In this document: one piece after another, positions 1-6,396 of the stretch | Layout: every line of letters starts with the position of its first letter | Position numbering within the stretch: position 1 is the first letter of the stretch | Assembly: GCA_018675395.1 (NCBI GenBank) | Contig: JABGYE010000352.1 | Coordinates: 1-15,382 of the forward strand | Length of the DNA: 15,382 nt | Direction of reading: 5' to 3' | Source of the DNA: EC70 sp018675395 | GTDB taxonomy: Bacteria; Verrucomicrobiota; Verrucomicrobiia; Verrucomicrobiales; DEV007 | Made by a program: the position numbers and the translations under genes | The notes under the pieces: generated by a model | The model's input: the letters and a program-made list of their open reading frames with translations, nothing else | Databases searched by the model: none | Told to the model about the DNA's origin: nothing

Positions 1-79
1 AACCCTACATTCCATCTCATCAACCAAAATAAATAGCCTCCCCCGCTACACGGGCATAGGTTTGTTATACACAAAACTA

Positions 80-1834
80 ATGACAATGAGATTTCTCTTA
101 CTTGCAATTTGCATTCCATCCATGGCCTCGGCCAAATTAGATTTACCCAAGATCTTTGGAGATAACATGGTAATTCAAAGGGACAAACCAATTCATGTAT
201 GGGGAAGTGCTGCACCCGAAAAAAATGTGAGAGTAATTCTAGGCAAGCGTGACCTCACCACAAAAGCAAACAAGGAAGGGAAATGGTCACTTGAGCTTGA
301 GCCATTGCAAGGATCAGTGCAGGCAAAGTCACTAACCGTAAGATCAGAAAATGAAACCATTGGATATGATAATATACTAATTGGTGATGTGTGGGTACTT
401 GGAGGACAAAGTAATATGGAAGACGTTCTCGAAAGCATTTATCACGGTGACACTGAAGTGATTTCCGCCAATTTTCCAACGATACGCCTAATGACGATTC
501 CTCAGAAAGCGACTAACGAACCTCAAAATGACATTGAACGAATCAATGAATTTAACGCATGGGAAAATCGTTATGAAATGAAAGGGCAGTGGCAAGTTTG
601 CACTCCAAAGTCAGTCGCCAGATTCTCAGCCATAGGATATATTTTTGGAAGGCGCTTGCACATGGTGTCAGGCATGCCTGTTGGATTAATCGATGCCTCC
701 GTTGGCGGAACAACAGCAGAAGCATGGACTTCCCGTAAAGATCTTAACTCAATTAATGATGCCGAGCCTCTCATAGAAGAATGGGATTTAAAAATTGATC
801 AGTATGACGCTAAGGCCAGCCTTGCTGCTAGAATTCAGAGATGGGAGAAAGACACTGAAAACCGGAAAAAACGTGGCGAAAAACCGAATCCAAAACCGAC
901 AAAACCCGATCAAGATCCTGCCAATGACAGAAATAACCCAGGAGCCTCTTTTAACGCAATGATAGCCCCAATTAGCGGCCTTAATGTTAGTGGGGCCGTC
1001 TTCAACCAAGGCTATAATAACGCACTTGGGAATGCACGACCTAAGTTTTATCAGAAAACTTTCAAGGCTATGATAGAGGGGTGGCGCACAGCTTTCAGGA
1101 ACGAATTCATGCCTTTCTGTGTCATTGGCCTCACTCCGGGTGGTGAGCCTCAGACTCTTGAAAATTTTGAACTGCGCATGATTGATGCTGGACCCTTCAT
1201 TCGGGAGGCTCAACACGCTGCGGTAAAGTCTCTGAAGGGAGCAGCTTTCCTTCCCGCTTATGATCAGCAGGTGCCCTGGTATCATCCACATAAAAAATTC
1301 GAACTCGGAGAACGCGCCGCAAGGTGGGCCCTAAACACTTGCCTAGGCCACAATAACATTGGATGGGAACCTGTAGAAATTATCGAAGCAAAGAAACAAG
1401 GAGACCATTTCGAGCTTATCTTTAATCGACCCGTTAGGGTCCATGATGGAAGGCCCTTTTCTGGTTTTTCATTAGCCGGAAAAGACAAACATTTTGTGCC
1501 AAGCAAAGCCGAATTTGTTATCACGGGAAAAGACAAAAACAAGAGACCTATCCATGATGAAAAAAGGCTAAAGGTTTGGAGTCCTCTAGTTGCTGATCCA
1601 GTCGCAGTCAGATATGCCTGGGCCAGAAACCCTATAGGAAACGCGGTTAATTCAGCTCATCATGAACGCACAATTCCGATACCATCATTCAGGACCGATG
1701 ACTGGGACTGGCCAGAGGCCCCATTTGATGCGGAAGGAAATGATAGTAAAAATGCACACCGACAAGCAATTTACGAGTTAAGGAACATGGCTCGAGACAA
1801 TAATAAGAAACGACTAAAAATAGAGGGCAATTAA
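80..1834 (+). CDS. secreted sialate O-acetylesterase-like SGNH hydrolase
   Basis: Probable exported carbohydrate esterase of the sialate O-acetylesterase (SGNH hydrolase) type, which removes acetyl groups from sugars outside the cytoplasm. From the ATG at 80 the protein is 584 residues and opens with a signal peptide (hydrophobic FLLLAICIP, then an Ala-x-Ala type site near residue 18). A beta-rich N-terminal domain (about 20-100) is followed by the block I motif GQSNM at 109-113, which carries the nucleophile Ser, and a C-terminal block HPHKK at 402-406 that supplies the His. The family motif normally read QGExN is QGYNN here (310-314), and no acidic residue sits just before the His. A long charged insert lies near 250-285. 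A TTG at 62 and an ATG at 86 are alternative starts; 80 or 86 gives the cleanest signal peptide and no start has a clear ribosome binding site. The family call is firm, the substrate is not known. Confidence 0.85.
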   Translation: MTMRFLLLAICIPSMASAKLDLPKIFGDNMVIQRDKPIHVWGSAAPEKNVRVILGKRDLTTKANKEGKWSLELEPLQGSVQAKSLTVRSENETIGYDNILIGDVWVLGGQSNMEDVLESIYHGDTEVISANFPTIRLMTIPQKATNEPQNDIERINEFNAWENRYEMKGQWQVCTPKSVARFSAIGYIFGRRLHMVSGMPVGLIDASVGGTTAEAWTSRKDLNSINDAEPLIEEWDLKIDQYDAKASLAARIQRWEKDTENRKKRGEKPNPKPTKPDQDPANDRNNPGASFNAMIAPISGLNVSGAVFNQGYNNALGNARPKFYQKTFKAMIEGWRTAFRNEFMPFCVIGLTPGGEPQTLENFELRMIDAGPFIREAQHAAVKSLKGAAFLPAYDQQVPWYHPHKKFELGERAARWALNTCLGHNNIGWEPVEIIEAKKQGDHFELIFNRPVRVHDGRPFSGFSLAGKDKHFVPSKAEFVITGKDKNKRPIHDEKRLKVWSPLVADPVAVRYAWARNPIGNAVNSAHHERTIPIPSFRTDDWDWPEAPFDAEGNDSKNAHRQAIYELRNMARDNNKKRLKIEGN

Positions 1835-1860
1835 TCACCAGATTCCTCGATCATTTCTCC

Positions 1861-2328
1861 TTACAATTGAGCATTCCGCTCCACCTCATTAAGAAAAGAT
1901 TCCATGACTCTTCGTTGCTTCTTTGTCGGACGCCCTTGACCAGATGACTTTATAACCGCAGCTCTCAGAGTAGGTTCCGATTCCAGAATATATTCTTCTT
2001 TGAATTTACTGGCTTCTTTAGGACCAATTCGCTTTTCGAGCAAAGCGGACACTGTCACTCTAATAATCTGCTTCCCTTTCTTCACCTCTAACTGGTCGCT
2101 CACACGCAAGAGTTTGGATGCCTTTACTGCGACTCCTCCCATCCGGACCCGGCTCTCACGACAAGCTTTCGCCGCCAGACCACGAGTCTTAAATACCCTC
2201 ACACTCCACAACCATCTATCGACTCGAACTGAATCGGCTTCTGTGCTCCCTTTATTTTTCAATGGATTACTTTCTTTCACCTCTCTTACGGGCACCGCAA
2301 GCAAGCTCAAAGGCACGCTCCTCACCAT
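1861..2328 (-). CDS. S4-domain RNA-binding protein, Hsp15/HslR-like
   Basis: Small basic RNA-binding protein of the Hsp15 family; in E. coli Hsp15 binds stalled 50S subunits carrying nascent chains. An S4 domain begins at VRVDRWLWSVRVFKTR (about residues 34-49 of the 155-residue form), and the protein ends in the family's characteristic GRPTKKQRR basic tail. The length is near the family norm of about 130-150. The ATG at 2328 lies 61 nt inside the upstream AP2 gene; a GTG at 2280, next to a purine-rich GAGAG, would cut the overlap to 14 nt and drop the first 16 residues, which do not look like S4 sequence, so this shorter start is quite possible. Either way it is probably translationally coupled to the AP2 gene. 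The family is clear; the exact ribosome role here is inferred. Confidence 0.85.
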   Translation of the reverse strand: MVRSVPLSLLAVPVREVKESNPLKNKGSTEADSVRVDRWLWSVRVFKTRGLAAKACRESRVRMGGVAVKASKLLRVSDQLEVKKGKQIIRVTVSALLEKRIGPKEASKFKEEYILESEPTLRAAVIKSSGQGRPTKKQRRVMESFLNEVERNAQL

Positions 2329-2713
2329 ATCGTCTGACAGAGAACTTCATGCGCCTCCGAACACCTGGGCCAGAAGACCATGTCGCCTGCCAAAACTCAT
2401 AACGGCTAGTCCCTGACTTTATAATTATTCGAGACACTCCAACTACCCCCGAAACGTTACGCCGAGTCAACTTACCTTCGGCCCCGGCGCGTTCCCGTTC
2501 AGGCAATTTGGCCAGCAATTCATCTCTGTACGCTCTTGCAATCCTCAATGCACTTTCAGTTCCACCATATTTACCATCAGAAAAAAACTTCGAAAACTGT
2601 CTGCCTTGCCGTCTCAGTCTAACCTGCCATCCATGACTCCGCATCACTGGCAAATCGATCCGCGAAATAGCATAACTATCCATATCTAAGGTAAAAAATA
2701 ATTTTACCATCAC
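2267..2713 (-). CDS. AP2-domain protein with two AP2-like repeats
   Basis: Likely DNA-binding protein of 148 residues. Two AP2/ERF-like units are visible. The first, about 27-70, starts HGWQVRLRRQGRQFSKFF and continues with an Ala/Arg-rich helix ending in AYRDELLAKL. The second, about 86-142, reads GVVGVSR, then FWQATWSS, then KFSVRRYGEERAFELA, which matches the strand-strand-strand-helix order of AP2 domains. The protein is rich in Arg and Gly and has no nuclease motif, so it is not an obvious homing endonuclease of the AP2-HNH type. The start is GTG at 2713, ATG at 2710 or ATG at 2683, and none has a good ribosome binding site. Its 3' end overlaps the S4-protein gene, so the two are probably co-transcribed. 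AP2 domains bind DNA in plants and in some phage and bacterial proteins; what this one controls is unknown. Confidence 0.7.
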   Translation of the reverse strand: MMVKLFFTLDMDSYAISRIDLPVMRSHGWQVRLRRQGRQFSKFFSDGKYGGTESALRIARAYRDELLAKLPERERAGAEGKLTRRNVSGVVGVSRIIIKSGTSRYEFWQATWSSGPGVRRRMKFSVRRYGEERAFELACGARKRGERK

Positions 2714-2739
2714 TCACACGACGGTCAAACGAGTCTTTA

Positions 2740-2910
2740 CTAGCCCCGCAAATACGTTGGCACTGAATCTTTTGTTCCAGAATCGCCTGATTTGAGCGTA
2801 GAAACACCGGAAATCAATGACTGCTTAAGAATGGCAATCGCCAGCGCATTCCGAAAGAAATCGTTCAGAAGTTTCGTTTTATGAGAATTTTTTCTATTTT
2901 TACTTTCCAT
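2740..2910 (-). CDS. possible small hypothetical protein (56 aa)
   Basis: A 56-codon frame from ATG 2910 to TAG 2740. The product starts MESKNRKNSHKTKLLNDFF, is basic at its N terminus, has a short hydrophobic helix-like stretch (NALAIAIL) and a Gly/Ser/Thr-rich end. A purine-rich GGGGGAAAG lies just upstream of the ATG and could be a ribosome binding site. It ends 26 nt before the AP2-domain gene in the same direction, so it could be the first gene of that small operon. I recognise no family. It lies in the 380-nt stretch 2714-3093 that otherwise holds no gene, and may equally be non-coding. Confidence 0.3.
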   Translation of the reverse strand: MESKNRKNSHKTKLLNDFFRNALAIAILKQSLISGVSTLKSGDSGTKDSVPTYLRG

Positions 2911-3026
2911 CGGACTTTCCCCCGATACTTATTTTAATGCTCCAAGGAGAAATAATACGGATTCAATCAAAGACTTCTTTCAATCCATTCATACAAATAA
3001 CGACAGAATAATTCATTTTTGTTTAA

Positions 3027-3051
3027 TTTTTACATGAGAACCATGTAAAAA
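3027..3051. promoter_or_regulatory. perfect 10-bp inverted repeat, candidate operator
   Basis: TTTTTACATG, a 5-nt spacer AGAAC, then CATGTAAAAA: both arms match perfectly. It sits 43 nt before the moeB-rhodanese ATG at 3094 and in the divergent gap upstream of the minus-strand AP2 group. A -35-like TTTACA (3029-3034) lies inside the left arm, so a protein bound here could control transcription. As it is upstream of genes on both strands, a terminator is a less natural reading. The regulator is unknown. Confidence 0.45.
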
Positions 3052-3093
3052 TACTGCATTGAAAATTTCAGCTGTAATTTTTTATCTCTAGCC

Positions 3094-4230
3094 ATGTCTG
3101 ATCAAACCAATTTAACCGAAGAGGAGATTCACCGTTATGCCCGACATATTTCTTTACCTTCATTTGGTATGGAAGGGCAAATACGCCTGAAGGAGTCCAG
3201 CGTCCTCTGCATTGGTGCCGGAGGCTTAGGCTCTCCATCAACCATGTATCTTGCCGCGGCCGGGGTCGGCCGCATAGGGCTAATGGACATGGATGAAGTC
3301 GACGCATCAAATATACAAAGACAGCTACTGCACGGGACAGATGATATTGGTAGAAAAAAAATAGAGTCAGCAAAAGATACGATTCACAACATCAATCCAA
3401 ACGTTCAGATTGACACATTTGGTGAGGCGTTCAGACCTGAAAACTCAATCAAAATTGCAAATAATTATGACCTCATCATTGATGGAACTGATAATTTCCC
3501 TGCCCGTTATCTAGTCAATGATGTCGCCAAGATTCTAGAAATTCCTAACGTTTACGGATCCGTTTTCCGCTTTGAAGGACAAGTCTCCGTTTTCGCTCCG
3601 CACCTTGGCGGCCCATGTTACCGTTGCCTATTTCCCGATCCTCCAGCGCCGGGCGCTGTCCCTGACTGAATTGAAGGAGGTGTTCTGGGCGTGCTTCCCG
3701 GTATAATAGGAACTTTTCAAGCGACCGAGGCAATTAAGCTTCTGACCGGAGTCGGTGAACCCATGATCGGCAAATTATTGCATTACGATGCATTATCATC
3801 ACGATTCAAATCCTTCAATATTAGGCAAGATCCCGATTGCCTTCTATGCGGAGAAAATCCCACCATCAATGAACCAGTAGAAATTAAGAATTATTGTGAC
3901 AATGAAAACCCGTTACCCCAGATTCAAATAAAGGAATTAGAAAAAATAATTAACGAATCAAAACCTTATTGTCTTCTCGATGTCAGGACACAAAATGAAA
4001 TCAATGAATATAGGATCAACCCTTCAAAGTGGATCCCGCTTGACGAACTTGATGCAAGGATATCTGAAATCCCATCATCTGATCCTCTGTATGTAATATG
4101 CAAGTCAGGCATAAGAAGTTCCAAAGCCGTATCAATACTTCATTCTGAAGGTTTAAATAATGCGATCAATGTATCTGGAGGCATTGATGCATGGAGAAAG
4201 GAAATCGACATGTCGCAGCCCAACACCTAG
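3094..4230 (+). CDS. moeB: MoeB/ThiF-type adenylyltransferase-rhodanese fusion with in-frame TGA (probable selenocysteine)
   Basis: E1-like enzyme that adenylates the C terminus of a small sulfur-carrier protein (MoaD/ThiS type) and passes sulfur to it through a fused rhodanese domain, as in MoeZ, Uba4 and MOCS3. Read through one TGA, the product has 378 residues. It has the ATP-binding GAGGLGSP at 41-48, an LMDMDEVDASNIQRQ stretch, zinc pair CYRC at 175-178, TGA as residue 192, then IEGGVLGVLPG, second zinc pair CLLC at 249-252, and a rhodanese domain from about 270 with active-site loop CKSGIRS (Cys 336). The TGA replaces the conserved Cys of the family motif, and the frame is intact on both sides. 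Taken literally, it gives pieces of 191 aa (3094-3669) and 179 aa (GTG 3691-4230). Selenocysteine is my preferred reading; a nonsense mutation, sequence error or split gene remain possible. It could equally be named thiF-like. The downstream flavin reductase-like gene is 42 nt away, probably in the same operon. Confidence 0.75.
3667..3705 (+). promoter_or_regulatory. candidate bacterial SECIS element after in-frame TGA
   Basis: TGA occupies 3667-3669. Downstream, CTGGG (3685-3689) pairs with CCCGG (3697-3701), one pair being a G-U wobble, closing a 7-nt apical loop CGTGCTT (3690-3696). Below this a T-T mismatch (3684/3702) is followed by TGT (3681-3683) pairing with ATA (3703-3705), again with one wobble. 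The loop starts 20 nt after the TGA and has G then U at its second and third positions. From memory, bacterial SECIS elements have an apical loop about 16-37 nt past the UGA with a G in its first two positions and an unpaired U in the stem, so the layout fits. Pairings were found by eye; no folding energy was computed. Confidence 0.5.
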
Positions 4231-4272
4231 TTTATTGAAATCGGATCAAATATCACTAAAAGTGTAATTAAC

Positions 4273-4743
4273 ATGAACGAAGAGAGAATCGGACCTGCCC
4301 TTGGAAAGCTTCCCAGTGGAGTTTATATTGCTACCAGCATACTCGATGGAGAAGAGGTCGGAATGCTGGCAAGTTTTGTAGAGCAAGCAGGATTTGATCC
4401 ACCCATAATTACTGCGGCCATTAGTGTAGGACGTCGCCTTAACGAAGCTATCCAAGAATCGGGCCTCATTGGAATTAATGTGCTTGGCGAAGAGGATGGC
4501 CGCTTAATGAAACCATTCAATCAGCATGAAAATAGGTCCCCCTTTGATTCTCTCGAGTTAGAAGATAATGAGTATAACATCCCCCAACTCACCGAAGCGT
4601 TAGCATTTCTTGCCTGTAAAGTAACCGGCAAGATCGAATCTGGAGATCACACTATTTATGCAGCGGAAGTTATGGATGGAATTCTTAATGATCCGGACAG
4701 ATCGCCTATGGTGAGAATCAGAAGGAACGGGTTTCAATATTAA
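4273..4743 (+). CDS. flavin reductase-like domain protein
   Basis: A 156-residue cytoplasmic protein that looks like the FMN-binding flavin reductase-like (flavoredoxin/DIM6-NTAB type) fold. The N-terminal GKLPSGVYIATSI is the typical opening strand pair. It is followed by GMLASFVEQAGFDPPIITAAI, a close variant of the family's MTASWxxxxSxxPPxxxxxI segment, and then a helix and GLIGINVL. Proteins of this family bind FMN and pass electrons between NAD(P)H, flavin and a partner. It starts 42 nt after the moeB-rhodanese gene on the same strand, so the two are probably co-transcribed and may share a sulfur or redox pathway, which is inference. It ends 12 nt before the convergent lipA stop. The electron partner cannot be told from sequence. 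No clear ribosome binding site precedes the ATG. Confidence 0.75.
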   Translation: MNEERIGPALGKLPSGVYIATSILDGEEVGMLASFVEQAGFDPPIITAAISVGRRLNEAIQESGLIGINVLGEEDGRLMKPFNQHENRSPFDSLELEDNEYNIPQLTEALAFLACKVTGKIESGDHTIYAAEVMDGILNDPDRSPMVRIRRNGFQY

Positions 4744-4761
4744 CTTTGAGCCCTCTCAAAG
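4744..4761. terminator. short hairpin between convergent stops, possible bidirectional terminator
   Basis: CTTTGAG, loop CCCT, CTCAAAG: a perfect 7-bp stem that begins right after the TAA of the flavin reductase-like gene (4741-4743) and covers the lipA stop (4756-4758). The position between two convergent genes suggests a shared terminator. There is no strong T-run on either side, so termination strength is doubtful. Confidence 0.4.
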
Positions 4762-5655
4762 ATCCAATTCAGGCTTAAAATCAGCCGCGTGGTAGGAACT
4801 GCGGACTAAGGGTCCAGACGCAACATGTCTGAAACCTTTTTCCTCAGCCACCTCCTTAAGTCGATGAAATTGATCCGGGTGAATATACTCAACGACAGGA
4901 AGGTGCTTTTCCGAAGGCCTTAAGTACTGACCGAGCGTGAGAACTGTGACATTATTTTCCAGCAAATGATCCATTGACTCCATGACCTCATTCTCAGTTT
5001 CGCCAAGGCCAAGCATGATGCCACTCTTTGTAGCCACATTATAGCCTAACTCATTTGCAAATTCCTTAGCTTTTTTAAGCACTTCGAGTGACCTCTTGTA
5101 CTGGGCCCTGGACCTGACCAATTTTGTGAGCCGCTCCACAGTTTCTAGATTGTGATTAAAAATATGAGGCTCCGATTTCATACAAACTCTCAACGCATCA
5201 TTTTTGCCATTAAAATCTGGAACTAAAATCTCAATAACTACCCCCGGATTGGATTCCTTAGTCGAAGTTACCGTTCTAGAAAAATGCTCAGCCCCGCCAT
5301 CAGCCAAATCATCACGTGCCACCGCGGTAATCACAACATGATTCAATCCTAACCGCTTCGTTGCTTGTGCTACCCGGACCGGTTCATCAGATTCGAGTGC
5401 AAAAGGCTTAGCTGTCTTGATGGCACAGAACCCACAGGCCCTAGTGCAACGGTCCCCAGCAATCATGAATGTTGCAGTTCCCCCGCTCCAGCATTCCCAA
5501 CGGTTAGGGCACTGCGCCTCCTCACAAACCGTAGTCAGACGCAAATCATCAATGAGTCCCTTTGTGGACCAGAAAACCGGATCACTCGGTAATCGCACCT
5601 TTATCCATTCGGGTTTATTTTCCCTATGCAATGTTGGATTGATCTTACAAGACAT
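4756..5655 (-). CDS. lipA: lipoyl synthase
   Basis: Radical SAM enzyme that inserts two sulfur atoms into protein-bound octanoyl groups to make lipoyl cofactor for pyruvate and 2-oxoglutarate dehydrogenases and the glycine cleavage system. All cluster ligands are present in the 299-residue product: the auxiliary cluster motif CEEAQCPNRWEC (Cys 44, 49, 55), the radical SAM motif CTRACGFC (Cys 70, 74, 77), and the C-terminal RSSY (285-288) whose Ser ligates the auxiliary cluster. The length is normal for LipA. It is the last gene of the probable kinase-clpX-like-recR-lipA operon, 49 nt after recR. No lipB is seen nearby. The start is the ATG at 5655; no strong ribosome binding site is visible. 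Confidence 0.97.
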   Translation of the reverse strand: MSCKINPTLHRENKPEWIKVRLPSDPVFWSTKGLIDDLRLTTVCEEAQCPNRWECWSGGTATFMIAGDRCTRACGFCAIKTAKPFALESDEPVRVAQATKRLGLNHVVITAVARDDLADGGAEHFSRTVTSTKESNPGVVIEILVPDFNGKNDALRVCMKSEPHIFNHNLETVERLTKLVRSRAQYKRSLEVLKKAKEFANELGYNVATKSGIMLGLGETENEVMESMDHLLENNVTVLTLGQYLRPSEKHLPVVEYIHPDQFHRLKEVAEEKGFRHVASGPLVRSSYHAADFKPELDL

Positions 5656-5704
5656 TTGCTAATTCAACCCTATAGTATTGGTGAACTTTGGCAAACTACT
5701 GTTT

Positions 5705-6319
5705 TTAAACTTTTCTCCGCCCATCTAGTGCCCTGTACAAGGTCAATTCATCAGCATTCTCAAGCCCTCCACCAGCAGGGAGGCCCTGAGCCAGTCTGGT
5801 TATATCTAACTTTAAGCCCTTTTCGACAATTAAATCAGCAAGATAATTTGCCGTCGCCTCACCTTCAACGTCTGAACCCACTCCCAAAATGACTTCACTA
5901 AAACCAGAACCTTCGATTCTCGAAATCAAAGAGCCAATCCTCAGATCTTCTGGACCTATATTATCGAGCGGTGCAATTTTTCCTCCCAGGCAATGATACG
6001 TCCCTTTAAAGACACCGGTCTTTTCAAGAGCAATGACATCAGTGGGTTGTTCAACAACACAAATGACTGAAACATCTCGTCCAGAATCATTACACGAAAA
6101 ACAACCCTTTCCATGACTCTTAAAAAAACCACAAATTTCACATGCTCCTATTAACTGCACTGAATCCTCAACCACCTTCGATAGAAGAGATGCAAATTCT
6201 CTATCCTGATTAATTAACCAAACCGCAACTCTCTCAGCCCCCTTGGGTCCGATCCCTGGAAGTTTTTTCAATGTGTCTATGAGATTTTTAATCTCTTCCG
6301 GAAAATCCAAACGGGCCAT
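5705..6319 (-). CDS. recR: recombination mediator RecR
   Basis: RecR works with RecF and RecO to load RecA on gapped DNA during recombinational repair. The 204-residue product has the full family layout: an N-terminal helix-hairpin-helix with LKKLPGIGPKGAER (17-30), a C4 zinc finger with Cys 60, 63, 73 and 76, a Toprim domain from about residue 84 (VICVVEQPTDVIALE) and the C-terminal signature ending ADELTLYRALDGRR. The length is typical (about 200). It lies 77 nt after the ClpX-like gene and 49 nt before lipA, in the same direction, which argues for co-transcription. In many bacteria recR follows dnaX and a YbaB gene, and neither is present here. The start is the ATG at 6319, with no obvious ribosome binding site. 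Confidence 0.97.
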   Translation of the reverse strand: MARLDFPEEIKNLIDTLKKLPGIGPKGAERVAVWLINQDREFASLLSKVVEDSVQLIGACEICGFFKSHGKGCFSCNDSGRDVSVICVVEQPTDVIALEKTGVFKGTYHCLGGKIAPLDNIGPEDLRIGSLISRIEGSGFSEVILGVGSDVEGEATANYLADLIVEKGLKLDITRLAQGLPAGGGLENADELTLYRALDGRRKV

Positions 6320-6396
6320 ATTCGTATTATTTACAATGATACAGAAAAAATATCACGTGCTTTCCCCTTCTATAGTAATTACAAAAAGGCAATCAT

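Noticed and set aside
37..60. Imperfect hairpin CCCG-CTACA-CGGG as a terminator of a gene to the left
   Set aside because: Only four firm pairs and no T-run after it; the preceding gene is outside the window.
2881..2937. 18-codon plus-strand ORF (ATG to TAA) as a leader peptide
   Set aside because: Very short, antisense to the equally tentative small ORF, no ribosome binding site, no attenuator structure seen and no gene close behind it.
3667..3669. TGA as the result of two compensating frameshifts in moeB
   Set aside because: The same frame runs through well-conserved residues directly before (CYRCLFPDPP, AVPD) and after (EGGVLGVLPG) the stop, so only one or two codons would be affected; a simple substitution or Sec is more economical.
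3673..3698. Other pairings near the TGA, such as GGAGG with CTTCC or GAAG with CTTC
   Set aside because: They give 4-5 pairs with loops of 13 or more nt, less stable by eye than the CTGGG/CCCGG hairpin, though a folding program should decide.
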